DNA from: DATGFB01 sp032160545 | GTDB lineage: Bacteria; Actinomycetota; Actinomycetes; Mycobacteriales; Jatrophihabitantaceae | Reading direction: 5' to 3' | Assembly (NCBI GenBank): GCA_032160545.1 | Contig: JAVHVN010000064.1 | Coordinates: 1-64,000 of the forward strand | DNA: 64,000 nt | Shown: one piece after another, positions 16,516 to 25,086 of the stretch | Position numbering within the stretch: the first letter of the stretch is position 1 | How the letters are laid out: every line of letters begins with the position of its first letter | Program-made: the position numbers and the translations under genes | Notes under the pieces: model-generated | Seen by the model: only the letters and a program-made list of their open reading frames with translations | Databases searched by the model: none | Told to the model about the DNA's origin: nothing

Positions 16516-17156
16516 CAGCCTGCGACGTCCGGGACGACCTCGCGCAACGCCTCGATGTCGATGGCGCCCGCGCGCAGCAGCTTCGGCACCTCCCCGGTGA
16601 CGTCGACGATGGTCGATGCGACGCCGGTCGTGGCCGGCCCGCCATCCAGGTAGACGGTCACGTCGTCGCCCAGCTGCTGCTGTGCCTCGGCGGCCGTGAG
16701 CGCCGGGGGGCGTCCGGAGACATTCGCGCTCGACACCGCCATCGGGCCGGTCGTCTCGAGCAGCTCGATGGCGACCGGGTGCAGGGGCATGCGCACCGCG
16801 ACCGTGCCGCGGGCGTCGCCGAGATCCCAGCTCAGCGACGGCGCGTGCTGCACGACGAGGGTGAGGCCACCCGGCCAGAATGCCTCGATGAGGCTCCAGG
16901 TGCGGTCGGGGATGTGGGTGACGATGCCGTGGAGGGTCGTCCAGGACCCGACGAGCACCGGGACGGGCATGTCGCGCCCACGCCCCTTGGCGGCGAGCAG
17001 GTCGGCGACCGCCACCGCGTCGAACGCGTCGGCGCCCACTCCGTAGACCGTGTCGGTGGGCAGCACCACGAGCTGTCCGGACGCGACGCTGTGGGCGGCA
17101 GCGCTGATCGCCGCACCCCGGACATCGCCGTCCGAGCAGTCGTAGAAGAGAGCCAC
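16515..17156 (-). CDS. tsaC: L-threonylcarbamoyladenylate synthase (Sua5/YrdC/TsaC)
   Basis: A 213-residue cytosolic enzyme that makes threonylcarbamoyl-AMP from threonine, bicarbonate and ATP for the t6A37 modification of tRNAs. Motifs: VVLPTDTVYGVGADA, KGRGRDMPVPVLVG, AFWPGGLTLVV, TVAVRMPLHP and MAVSSANVSGRPP. I prefer the GTG at 17156 (ALFYDCSDGD) with AGGA 7 bases upstream, which matches mycobacterial length; a GTG at 17174 is also possible. It is co-directional with prmC upstream and wecA downstream. Confidence 0.93.
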   Translation of the reverse strand: MALFYDCSDGDVRGAAISAAAHSVASGQLVVLPTDTVYGVGADAFDAVAVADLLAAKGRGRDMPVPVLVGSWTTLHGIVTHIPDRTWSLIEAFWPGGLTLVVQHAPSLSWDLGDARGTVAVRMPLHPVAIELLETTGPMAVSSANVSGRPPALTAAEAQQQLGDDVTVYLDGGPATTGVASTIVDVTGEVPKLLRAGAIDIEALREVVPDVAG

Positions 17157-17188
17157 CCGGTCATCCTGCCTCACCGCCCACCGGCAAC

Positions 17189-18067
17189 TCAGCGCCGGAC
17201 GGCCACCGCGAACCGCGGACGCCCGGACAGATCGCGTCGATCGGCGACGTCACGCCAGGCGCCGGCGGCGGCGAGCAGCCGCGGCACGGCCTCGGCGTGG
17301 GTGTCGTCGTGCTCGAGGGCGAGCACTCCGCCGGGGCGCAGCAGCTGGGCGGCCCGGGCCAGCACGTCCGGGATGACGGCGAGGCCGTCCACTCCGGCGA
17401 ACACCGCCTCGGCCGGATCGGCACGAACCTCCGGCTCGACCGGCGTGGCCAAGGGCACGTACGGCGGGTTGCTGACAACGGCGTCGGCCCGTCCGGCCAG
17501 CTCGCCCAGCAGCCCGGGATCGGCGACGTCGCCGCCCACGACCTGTACGCCGGTGCCTTCGGCGTTGCGGCGCAACCAGTGCAGGGCCGGTTCGAGGAGT
17601 TCGACCGCGTACACGGCCGCGCCCGGCAGCTCGGTGGCGAGCGCGAGCGCGAGCGCGCCGCTGCCCGAGCAGAGGTCCACGACGACCGGTTGGGGGCGGC
17701 CGGCCAGGTGCGGCAGCACGGCGTCCACGAGCAGTTCGGTCTCGGGCCTCGGGACGAAGACACCTGCGCCGACGGGTAGCACGAGGTACCGGAACGGTGC
17801 GGTGCCGACGATGTGCTGCAGCGGCTCACGGCCGGCGCGCCGTGTGACCGACGCCCGGAACGCCTCAGCAACCGCCGGGAGCACCGAGTCCACGATGCTC
17901 AAGCGCACCCGCTCGATGCCGAGTGCGTGTGCCAGCAACAATTCGGCGTCGACGCGCGGCGACAAGACCCCGGCGGTCGCCAGCCGGTGTGCCGCCTCGG
18001 CGAGCAGCGCACCCCGGCGGGGCGACGGCGTGCCCGCCGCCGCGCCGTCGTCTGCCCGACCGGTCAT
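17189..18067 (-). CDS. prmC: Peptide chain release factor N5-glutamine methyltransferase PrmC/HemK
   Basis: A 292-residue SAM-dependent methyltransferase that methylates the Gln of the GGQ motif of release factors. It has an N-terminal helical domain (to about residue 90), the GxGxG-type SAM loop VVDLCSGSGALALALA and the catalytic SNPPYVP motif. The ATG at 18067 overlaps the prfA stop by 4 bases, so enzyme and substrate genes are translationally coupled. A longer in-frame reading runs back into prfA in the wrong frame and is rejected. Confidence 0.95.
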   Translation of the reverse strand: MTGRADDGAAAGTPSPRRGALLAEAAHRLATAGVLSPRVDAELLLAHALGIERVRLSIVDSVLPAVAEAFRASVTRRAGREPLQHIVGTAPFRYLVLPVGAGVFVPRPETELLVDAVLPHLAGRPQPVVVDLCSGSGALALALATELPGAAVYAVELLEPALHWLRRNAEGTGVQVVGGDVADPGLLGELAGRADAVVSNPPYVPLATPVEPEVRADPAEAVFAGVDGLAVIPDVLARAAQLLRPGGVLALEHDDTHAEAVPRLLAAAGAWRDVADRRDLSGRPRFAVAVRR

Positions 18068-19149
18068 GAGCTGGCGAGCAGGGCGTCCGTGTCCGCTTTG
18101 TGCAGCGCTGCGATGACGTCCTCGAGCGCGCCGTCGAGCACCTGGTCGAGGTTGTAGGCCTTGAAACCGACCCGGTGGTCGCTGATGCGGTTCTCGGCGA
18201 AGTTGTAGGTGCGGATCCGCTCGGAGCGGTCCACCGTGCGCACCTGGGAGCGCCGCGCGTCGGACGCGGCCGCGTCGGCCTGGTCCTGCGCCGCGGCGAG
18301 CAACCGGGCGCGCAGCACCCGCAGGCCGGCCTCGCGGTTCTGCAGCTGGCTCTTCTCGTTCTGCATCGACACGACCGTGCCGGTGGGAAGGTGCGTGATG
18401 CGCACCGCAGAGTCGGTCGTGTTCACGCTCTGCCCGCCCGGGCCGGACGACCGGAACACGTCGATGCGCAGGTCGTTGGGGTCGATCTCGATCTCGACGT
18501 CCTCGGCCTCGGGCAGGACCAGGACACCGGCCGCCGAGGTGTGGATGCGGCCCTGGGATTCGGTGGCGGGGACGCGCTGCACGCGGTGCACTCCCCCTTC
18601 GTACTTCAGGTGCGCCCACACCCGGTCGTCGGCCTTGCGCGCCCGCACCGCCACGGTGACCGACTTCTTTCCGCCCAGCTCGGTCGGCTCGTCGTCGAGC
18701 ACCTCGATCGCCCAACCCTGCCGCTCGGCGTAGCGCAAGTACATGCGCAGCAGATCAGCGGCGAACAGGGCGGACTCGTCCCCGCCTTCGCCTGCCTTGA
18801 TCTCGAGGATGACGTCCTTACCGTCGTTCGGATCCTTCGGCAGCAACAGCTCGCGCAGCCGCGCCTCGAGTTCAGCGATCCTGACCACCAGCGCGTCGGC
18901 CTCGGCGGCGAAGGAAACGTCCTCACCGGCGAGTTCGCGGGCCGCCTCGACGTCGCCGCGAGTTGCGTCGAGCTCGTTGGCCGCGGAGATGATCGGCGCC
19001 AGCTCGGCGAACCGGCGGCCGAGCCGCCGGGCGACGGCTTGGTCGCCGTGCACCGCCGGGTCGGAGAGCTGCCGCTCGACGTCGGCGTACTCGGCGCGCA
19101 GCGCAGGCAGCCGGCCCGTCGAATCGGTGCCGGGTTCGGTCGCGCTCAT
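18064..19149 (-). CDS. prfA: Peptide chain release factor 1
   Basis: A 361-residue class-I release factor reading UAA and UAG. The GGQ loop is in SSGPGGQSVNTTDSAVR, and the domain-2 region carries KYEGGVHRVQRVPATESQGRIHTS; the PxT anticodon-like PAT is here within RVPATES. I start at the ATG at 19147-19149. The open frame continues upstream into rpmE but there it encodes low-complexity shadow. It is co-transcribed with prmC; a large hairpin lies in the 131-base gap to rpmE. Confidence 0.97.
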   Translation of the reverse strand: MSATEPGTDSTGRLPALRAEYADVERQLSDPAVHGDQAVARRLGRRFAELAPIISAANELDATRGDVEAARELAGEDVSFAAEADALVVRIAELEARLRELLLPKDPNDGKDVILEIKAGEGGDESALFAADLLRMYLRYAERQGWAIEVLDDEPTELGGKKSVTVAVRARKADDRVWAHLKYEGGVHRVQRVPATESQGRIHTSAAGVLVLPEAEDVEIEIDPNDLRIDVFRSSGPGGQSVNTTDSAVRITHLPTGTVVSMQNEKSQLQNREAGLRVLRARLLAAAQDQADAAASDARRSQVRTVDRSERIRTYNFAENRISDHRVGFKAYNLDQVLDGALEDVIAALHKADTDALLASS

Positions 19150-19229
19150 CCCGCCCCTCCTCTGTCTCGTACCGCTCGTCGCTGCCAGTGGTCCGCCGCC
19201 GACTCGGAGCTCAGGATGCGGACACACGA

Positions 19230-19272
19230 ACGGCGCCCGCCGTCCGCACACGGTGCGGGCGACGAGCGCCGT
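19230..19272 (-). promoter_or_regulatory. Nested stem-loop between rpmE and prfA
   Basis: Outer arms ACGGCGC (19230-19236) and GCGCCGT (19266-19272) are perfect complements. Inside them CCGCAC (19244-19249) pairs with GTGCGG (19253-19258), and a competing pair GCCCGC/GCGGGC (19235-19240 with 19255-19260) is also available. It starts immediately after the rpmE stop and precedes prfA by about 80 bases. Without a T tract it could be a Rho-independent terminator of the actinobacterial type, a processing site, or an attenuator setting L31 versus RF1 levels. Confidence 0.5.
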
Positions 19273-19280
19273 CGGACGAG

Positions 19281-19499
19281 CTAGGAGTTGCGAACGCGCT
19301 TGCCGTAGCGCTTCTCGAACTTGTCGACGCGGCCGCCGACGTCCATGATCTTCTGCTTGCCCGTGTAGAACGGGTGGCAGGCGGAGCACACGTCGGCGTG
19401 GAGCTGGCCGGACTTGGCCGTGCTGCGCGTCGTGAACGTGTTGCCGCAGGAACAGGTCACCTCGGTGACCACGTAGTCGGGGTGGATGCCGTTCTTCAC
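19281..19499 (-). CDS. rpmE: 50S ribosomal protein L31, zinc-binding form
   Basis: A 72-residue ribosomal protein. The four-Cys type signature is visible (CSCGNTFTT and VCSACHPFYTGKQ), so this is the zinc-containing (C+) paralogue, not the zinc-starvation YkgM type. It starts at GTG 19499 giving KNGIHPDY, with a purine-rich CGAAGGGACC upstream. In related genomes it is directly adjacent to rho; here about 6.7 kb of other genes lie between them. Confidence 0.97.
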   Translation of the reverse strand: MKNGIHPDYVVTEVTCSCGNTFTTRSTAKSGQLHADVCSACHPFYTGKQKIMDVGGRVDKFEKRYGKRVRNS

Positions 19500-19912
19500 T
19501 TCGGGTCCCTTCGCGCCGCGGCTGCTCGCTGCGGCAGATGATGGCCGCCGGGTCGTCCGTCCTGCCTGGGGCGCGGACGTGCGGACGTGAACCGGAGCCG
19601 GGGTGGTGTGGCGTCCAGTCTGCCAGCCGTTTCGCCGGCAAACCAAAACATCTTCTGAACGCCCGGAACGCTCCCGATGTTCCACTTCTGTACGGACCGG
19701 AAGATTTCGACCATTGCGGGGTAAGACTTCGCTGCGTAGCGTCCGAAACACCGATGCAACAAAGGTGTGCTTCGTCACATGGCAGAACGGCGGCACGCCC
19801 TCGATGCGAAGGAGCGTGCGGCGTGGCCGAAACCAGCAGGGCACGAGTTCCGGGCGAAGGTCGGGCGGTCGGGGCCGGTCGGAGGGCCGGAGCGGCCCGA
19901 GCCCTCAGCGGC
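19500..19912. promoter_or_regulatory. 413-base divergent promoter region (rpmE / lpqY)
   Basis: This gene-free stretch separates divergent rpmE and the sugar transporter operon and must hold both promoters. The only structured element I see is the imperfect operator candidate GGAAC-N9-GTTCC at 19665-19683, about 230 bases before the lpqY start. The middle, about 19640-19770, is visibly richer in A and T than its surroundings. No convincing small gene. Confidence 0.4.
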
Positions 19913-21205
19913 ATGAGGGCAATCCGAGCCGTGACGCCACGCCGCGGCCGTCGCCGCCTTCTCGCTGCGACGCTCGGAGTCACCGTGGCCGCGTCGGTGC
20001 TGAGCGCCTGCAGCAGCGGTGGCGGCCAGAGCCAGCCGACGTTGCATTTCTATAACTTCCCGGACAACTCCGGCGCGGTCCAGCAGGCGGTCGACACGTG
20101 CACCGCGCAGAGCGGTGGCCGGTACCGGATCGAGTACAACAAGCTCCCGTCCGCAGCCGACGGGCAGCGCCAGCAGCTGGTGCGGCGCCTCGCGGCGAAG
20201 GACAAGTCGCTCGACATCCTCGGCTTGGACGTCACCTGGGAGGCGGAGTTCGCCGAGGCGGGCTGGATCCTGCCCTGGACCGGCACGAACCAGCAGAAGG
20301 CGTCCGACGGCACCCTGAAGGTGCCGCTGGATACGGCGACCTGGAAGGGCCAGCTCTACGCCGTCCCGTACAACAGCAACACCCAGCTGCTCTGGTACCG
20401 AAAGGACCTCGTCCCCAACCCGCCCAAGACCTGGGACGAGATGATCACGATGGCCGAGCAGCTGGCCAAGCAGGGCAAGCCGCATCTGATCGAGATTCAG
20501 GGCGCGCAGTACGAGGGTGCGGTCGTCTGGTTCAACACCCTGCTCGCGAGCGCGGGCGGCAGCGTCCTGGACCCGAGCGCGACCAAGATCTCGATGGGCG
20601 ACCCGGCGGTCCAGGCCCTCACGATCATGAAGCGGCTGGCGAGTTCGCCGGCGGCCGACCCGTCCCTGTCGGTCCAGATGGAGGACCAGAACCGGCTGGC
20701 TATGGAGAGCGGCACGGCGGCGTTCCAGCTGAACTACCCGTTCGTATACCCCTCGATGAAGGCGGACCAGCCGAAGATCTTCAAGAACTTCGCATGGGCG
20801 CAGTACCCGAGCGTCACCGCGAACGCGCCGAGTCACGTGACTATCGGCGGTATCGACCTGGCGATCAGTAAGTACTCGCCGCACGCCGACCTGGCGTTCG
20901 AGGCGGCGCTGTGCCTGCGCAACCGGGACAACCAGAAGGTCGCCGCCACCAAGGGCGGCCTGCCGCCGACGATCGCGGACCTCTACAACGACCCGTCGCT
21001 TGCTACCGACTATCCCTTCCACGCCGACATCCTCACCGCACTGCAGAACGCCAGCGTGCGGCCCAAGACCCCGGCGTACCAGAGCCTGTCGATCGTGATC
21101 TCGCACGCCGTCTCGCCGCCGACGAAGATCAACCCGGCGAAGACGGCGAAGAAAATGACTTCCCAGCTCAAGGACGCATTGCAGTCGAAGGGGCTGATCC
21201 CGTGA
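19913..21205 (+). CDS. lpqY: Trehalose-type ABC transporter substrate-binding lipoprotein (LpqY-like)
   Basis: A 430-residue extracellular solute-binding lipoprotein. The signal peptide has a basic n-region (RRGRRR), a hydrophobic core (LLAATLGVTVAASV) and the lipobox LSAC, so it is lipid anchored outside the membrane. Segments LDVTWEAEFAEAGW, NTQLLWYRKDLV, VVWFNTLLASAGGSVL, VTIGGIDLAI and GGLPPTIADLYNDP closely resemble mycobacterial LpqY, the trehalose receptor. I start at ATG 19913; a GTG at 19931 is an alternative. It is the first gene of the four-gene importer operon and overlaps the next by 4 bases (GTGA). Confidence 0.85.
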   Translation: MRAIRAVTPRRGRRRLLAATLGVTVAASVLSACSSGGGQSQPTLHFYNFPDNSGAVQQAVDTCTAQSGGRYRIEYNKLPSAADGQRQQLVRRLAAKDKSLDILGLDVTWEAEFAEAGWILPWTGTNQQKASDGTLKVPLDTATWKGQLYAVPYNSNTQLLWYRKDLVPNPPKTWDEMITMAEQLAKQGKPHLIEIQGAQYEGAVVWFNTLLASAGGSVLDPSATKISMGDPAVQALTIMKRLASSPAADPSLSVQMEDQNRLAMESGTAAFQLNYPFVYPSMKADQPKIFKNFAWAQYPSVTANAPSHVTIGGIDLAISKYSPHADLAFEAALCLRNRDNQKVAATKGGLPPTIADLYNDPSLATDYPFHADILTALQNASVRPKTPAYQSLSIVISHAVSPPTKINPAKTAKKMTSQLKDALQSKGLIP

Positions 21206-22149
21206 GTACCAACACGCAAGCGGTAGCCGCCGGCCAGACCGAAGCGCCGACGCGGCCGAAGCAGGCGCACCGGAGGGCCATGTCCGAAGGAGCCCGCGCC
21301 GAACGCCGGCTGGGTTGGCTGCTCTGCGCTCCTGCCGTCATCGTGATGATCGCCGTGACCGCGTACCCGATCGGGTACGCGATCTACCTGTCCCTCGAGC
21401 GGTACGACCTGCGCTTCCCCAACCAGGCCAAGTTCGTCGGGTTGTCGAACTACGGCGCGGTGCTGTCGTCGCCGTACTGGTGGCACGCGCTGTGGATCAC
21501 GTTGCTCATCACGGTCGTCTCGGTCGCCATCGAGCTGGTGCTGGGCATGCTGCTGGCCCTGCTGATGCACCGCACGATATTCGGGCGCGGCACGGTGCGC
21601 ACGGCGGTGCTGATCCCCTACGGCATCGTCACCGTCGTCGCGGCCTTCAGCTGGCAGTACGCCTGGACGCCGAGCACCGGTTACCTGTCGGCACTGTTCA
21701 ACAACAGCGCTCCGCTGACCCACACCACGACGGCCGTCGCGATCATCATCCTCGCCGAGGTCTGGAAGACGACGCCGTTCATGGCGCTGCTGCTGATGGC
21801 GGGCTTGGCGCTCGTCCCCGAAGACCTGCAGAAGGCCGCCAAGGTGGATGGCGCGACCGCCTGGCAGCGATTCGTGCGGGTCACGCTGCCGCTGATGAAG
21901 CCGGCGATCCTCGTCGCGCTGTTGTTCCGCACGCTCGACGCGTTCCGAATATTCGACAACATCTTCGTGCTGACGGCGGGCACCAACAACACCGGCTCCG
22001 TGTCGATCCTGGGCTACGACAATCTGTTCACTGCGCTCAACCTCGGCATCGGGTCGGCGATCTCGATCTTGATCTTCATCTGTGTCGCGATCATCGCGTT
22101 CCTGTTCATCAAAGGCTTCGGTGCCGCGGCACCCGGACAGGATGGGTGA
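21202..22149 (+). CDS. sugA: Trehalose ABC transporter permease SugA-like
   Basis: A 315-residue inner-membrane permease of the MalF type with six hydrophobic helices. The cytoplasmic EAA loop is DLQKAAKVDGATAWQRFVRVTLPLMKP, which docks with the ATPase. The GTG start overlaps the binding-protein stop. The N-terminal 35 residues are polar and unconserved (QAVAAGQTEAPTRPKQ). Gene order and resemblance point to the LpqY-SugABC system. Confidence 0.87.
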   Translation: MSTNTQAVAAGQTEAPTRPKQAHRRAMSEGARAERRLGWLLCAPAVIVMIAVTAYPIGYAIYLSLERYDLRFPNQAKFVGLSNYGAVLSSPYWWHALWITLLITVVSVAIELVLGMLLALLMHRTIFGRGTVRTAVLIPYGIVTVVAAFSWQYAWTPSTGYLSALFNNSAPLTHTTTAVAIIILAEVWKTTPFMALLLMAGLALVPEDLQKAAKVDGATAWQRFVRVTLPLMKPAILVALLFRTLDAFRIFDNIFVLTAGTNNTGSVSILGYDNLFTALNLGIGSAISILIFICVAIIAFLFIKGFGAAAPGQDG

Positions 22150-22985
22150 ATCAGATGGCCACTACCGCACGGCAGAAGGTCGGCTGGGGCACCGCCAACA
22201 CGGTCGCGGTCCTGCTGGCAATCATTCCGGTGCTGTGGATCGTCTCGCTGTCCTTCAAGGACCCGACGACGATCACCGACAGCTCGTTCTGGCCGAAGAA
22301 GTGGACCCTCGAGAACTACCGCGGCATCTTCAAGACCTCGGAGTTCACCCGGGCCCTCATCAACTCCATCGGCATCGCGCTCATCTCGACGTTCATCGCC
22401 GTGGTGCTCGCGTCGATGGCCGCCTACGCCGTGGCGCGGCTTCAGTTCGCCGGCAAGCAGCTGCTCATCGGCATGTCCCTGCTGATCGCCATGTTCCCCG
22501 CGATCTCGCTGGTGACGCCGCTGTTCAACATCGAGCGCAACTTGCGTATTTTCGACACCTGGCCGGCCCTAATCATCCCGTACGTCGCGTTCGGGCTGCC
22601 GCTGGGCATCTATACGCTCTCGGCCTTCTTCCGCGAGATCCCGTGGGAGCTAGAGAAGGCTGCCAAGATGGACGGCGCCACGCCGTTCCAGGCGTTCACC
22701 AAAGTGATCGCGCCGCTCGCCGCGCCGGGCATGTTCACGACGGCGATCCTCGTGTTCATCTTCTGCTGGAACGACTTCCTCTTCGCCATCTCGCTCACGT
22801 CCACGACCAACGCGCGGACCGTACCGGCGGCGATCGGGTTCTTCACCGGTAGTTCGCAGTTCACCGCACCGACGGGATCGATCTCGGCGGCCGCGGTGAT
22901 CATCACCATTCCGATCATCCTGTTCGTGCTTTTGTTCCAGCGCCGCATCGTCGCGGGGCTGACGTCGGGTGCAGTGAAGGGATAG
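22146..22985 (+). CDS. sugB: Trehalose ABC transporter permease SugB-like
   Basis: A 279-residue MalG-type permease with six helices and the EAA loop WELEKAAKMDGATPFQAFTKVIAPLAAP. The GTG at 22146 overlaps the sugA stop by 4 bases as in the rest of the operon; an ATG three codons later (22155) is equally good. The last residues FQRRIVAGLTSGAVKG are the standard C-terminus of the family. It forms the membrane heterodimer with SugA. Confidence 0.87.
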   Translation: MNQMATTARQKVGWGTANTVAVLLAIIPVLWIVSLSFKDPTTITDSSFWPKKWTLENYRGIFKTSEFTRALINSIGIALISTFIAVVLASMAAYAVARLQFAGKQLLIGMSLLIAMFPAISLVTPLFNIERNLRIFDTWPALIIPYVAFGLPLGIYTLSAFFREIPWELEKAAKMDGATPFQAFTKVIAPLAAPGMFTTAILVFIFCWNDFLFAISLTSTTNARTVPAAIGFFTGSSQFTAPTGSISAAAVIITIPIILFVLLFQRRIVAGLTSGAVKG

Positions 22986-22992
22986 GCAGACC

Positions 22993-24201
22993 ATGGCCGA
23001 AATCGTTCTGGAACACGTCACCAAGCGTTACCCCGACGGCGCGCTGGCCGTCGACGATGTCAGCCTCGACGTCGCCGATGGTGAGTTCGTGATTCTGGTC
23101 GGGCCCTCCGGCTGCGGCAAGTCGACGACGCTGAACATGATCGCCGGGCTGGAGGACATCAGCGACGGCGAGCTGCGCATCGGCGATCGCGTGGTCAACA
23201 ATGTCGCGCCGAAGGATCGCGACATCGCCATGGTGTTCCAGAGCTACGCGCTCTACCCGCACATGACGGTGCGGGGGAACATGGCGTTCGCGCTCAAGCT
23301 CGCCAAGACCCCGCAAGCCACCATCGACGAAAAGGTCAACGAGGCGGCCCGCGTCCTCGACCTGACCCAGCACCTCGACCGCAAGCCGGCGAATCTCTCC
23401 GGCGGCCAGCGGCAGCGGGTCGCGATGGGCCGCGCGATCGTCCGTGACCCCGCGGCGTTCCTGATGGACGAGCCGCTGTCGAACCTTGATGCGAAGCTCC
23501 GCGTCCAGATGCGCACCGAGGTGTCCCGGCTGCAGAAGCGCCTCGCCACGACCACGGTGTACGTCACCCACGACCAGACCGAGGCAATGACGCTCGGCGA
23601 CCGGGTGGCAGTCATGCGCGCCGGCAAGATCCAGCAGGTCGGGGCGCCGCAGGAACTCTACGAACGGCCGGCCAACCTCTTCGTCGCGGGCTTCATCGGA
23701 TCTCCGGCGATGAACTTCCTGCCCGGCACGATCGAACAGGGCTCCCTGCGCACCCGCCTGGGCGACCTGCCACTGCAGGACAGCGTGCGCCGTGCGCTCG
23801 AGGCGCGCGGCGCGTCGCGCGAGGTCATCGTCGGTGTTCGGCCCGAGAGCTTCGAGGACGCGTCGCTCGTCGCGCCGGACAACCGTGCGCACGGGATCAC
23901 GTTCACGGCCGACATCGACGTCGTCGAGTCGATGGGGTCGGACGTGTTCGTCTACTTCGTCCTCGAAGGCAGCGGTGGGATGCAGAGTTCCGAGCTGGAC
24001 GAGCTGGCTCGCGACTCGGGACGTGCCGATGTCGCCGGCTCCGGCGACCAGATCGTCGCCCGCCTCGATGCTGCGACCCGGCTCCGCGAGGGCAGCACCG
24101 CCGAGCTGTGGGTCGATGCGCGCTCGGCGCACGTCTTCGACCCATCGTCTGGCTTGAACCTGACCCTGGAGGCCATGGCACCGACGCCGTCGAACGCCTG
24201 A
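22993..24201 (+). CDS. sugC: Sugar ABC transporter ATP-binding protein SugC/MsmX-like
   Basis: A 402-residue ATPase of the MalK/UgpC type that powers the importer. Walker A GPSGCGKST, Q-loop MVFQSYALYPHMTV, signature LSGGQRQRVAMGRA, Walker B AAFLMDEPLSNLDA and the H-loop VYVTHDQTEAM are intact. From about residue 240 there is the regulatory TOBE domain (GTIEQGSLRTRLGDLPL, VGVRPESFEDA). It follows sugB after 7 bases and ends the operon. MalK/MsmX-type ATPases can serve several importers, so other partners are possible. Confidence 0.92.
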   Translation: MAEIVLEHVTKRYPDGALAVDDVSLDVADGEFVILVGPSGCGKSTTLNMIAGLEDISDGELRIGDRVVNNVAPKDRDIAMVFQSYALYPHMTVRGNMAFALKLAKTPQATIDEKVNEAARVLDLTQHLDRKPANLSGGQRQRVAMGRAIVRDPAAFLMDEPLSNLDAKLRVQMRTEVSRLQKRLATTTVYVTHDQTEAMTLGDRVAVMRAGKIQQVGAPQELYERPANLFVAGFIGSPAMNFLPGTIEQGSLRTRLGDLPLQDSVRRALEARGASREVIVGVRPESFEDASLVAPDNRAHGITFTADIDVVESMGSDVFVYFVLEGSGGMQSSELDELARDSGRADVAGSGDQIVARLDAATRLREGSTAELWVDARSAHVFDPSSGLNLTLEAMAPTPSNA

Positions 24202-24249
24202 CGAGCGTGACGCCTTCCGAGGCGCAGCAGGGGCGCATCGGTGGCGCTC

Positions 24250-25086
24250 TCAGTGGCGGGCGCGCAGCCGCTGGATGACCGACTCGTTCCAGTCGTGCGT
24301 CCGCATGAGCTGGTAGCGCTCCTTGGCGACCCGCAGGTAGGCCTCGGCGTCGGTGCCGCGCCCGATCAGGTCCGCGTCGCGCAGCATCCGCACCACCGGC
24401 ATGTACTCCTCGGCGAACCATCGCCGGGCTATCTCCGCGCGGTCGGCGAAGTCGCCCTTGTTCTGCATGCAACGGAATCCCCAGGCCTCGACCGCCTCAC
24501 TGAGTTCGGCGTAGTTCCACGGGTCCGAGAAGGAGATCTTGTTGTATGCGCTCGGCGGCAGCGGGACGCGGTCGCGGAACAATCGCTCGTCGTTCTTCAA
24601 CAGCAGGTCACCACGGTGCCGGATGCCCTTCGCGGGGACGGCGGTCAGGACCTCGGTGACGTAGGCGTCGATGGTCTTCTGCCCGGACGCGATCGCGATC
24701 GACACCCGGTGGTGGCCGTCGCGCACGAAGTGCAGGTCGCCGATCCGGTACACGTCGATCGGCGGGATGGCCTCGCCCCTGCGTTGGGCGAGGGCGAGAC
24801 GTTCCCACCGTTCCCGGACCCGTCCCGTGGTGGGACGGAAGTGGCGGTCGAAGTCGCGTCGGGAGTCCACTGTTCCGACGATCGAGTCGAGCTTGATGCT
24901 CTGCAGACCGAGCGAGCGCTCACCGCGTCTGCCGAGTGCGTCGACCACCTCGTCGAACGGGAGGATGAGGTTCACGTCGTCGGGCTCGAGGCGCAACCGA
25001 CGCGCCAGGCGGGCCAGCACCTGGCGTCGACGGGCCCGGAGGAAGTCGTTCTCGACGTCAGCTCTCGGGAAGCCAGTTTCCCGCAC
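24250..25086 (-). CDS. ParB/Srx-like nuclease-fold protein, unknown function
   Basis: A 278-residue soluble protein. The middle part, about residues 85-150, contains a ParB/sulfiredoxin-fold signature (IPPIDVYRIGDLHFVRDGHHRVSIA) with the typical G-H-H-R that binds nucleotide phosphates in this superfamily. The rest is charged helix without a recognisable HTH. It lacks the ParB CTPase partner features and a parS-like neighbourhood, so chromosome segregation is unlikely. The GTG start at 25086 overlaps the end of the phosphoesterase gene by 29 bases, implying translational coupling. Confidence 0.72.
   Translation of the reverse strand: MRETGFPRADVENDFLRARRRQVLARLARRLRLEPDDVNLILPFDEVVDALGRRGERSLGLQSIKLDSIVGTVDSRRDFDRHFRPTTGRVRERWERLALAQRRGEAIPPIDVYRIGDLHFVRDGHHRVSIAIASGQKTIDAYVTEVLTAVPAKGIRHRGDLLLKNDERLFRDRVPLPPSAYNKISFSDPWNYAELSEAVEAWGFRCMQNKGDFADRAEIARRWFAEEYMPVVRMLRDADLIGRGTDAEAYLRVAKERYQLMRTHDWNESVIQRLRARH

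Noticed and set aside
17189..18715. A 508-codon reading that joins prmC to upstream sequence
   Set aside because: The upstream 216 codons are prfA read in the wrong frame. The prmC start at 18067 with the 4-base overlap to prfA explains everything.
19665..19683. GGAAC-N9-GTTCC as an operator for the trehalose importer
   Set aside because: A single short inverted repeat 230 bases from the gene, in GC-rich DNA, is too weak to claim; noted only in the gap description.
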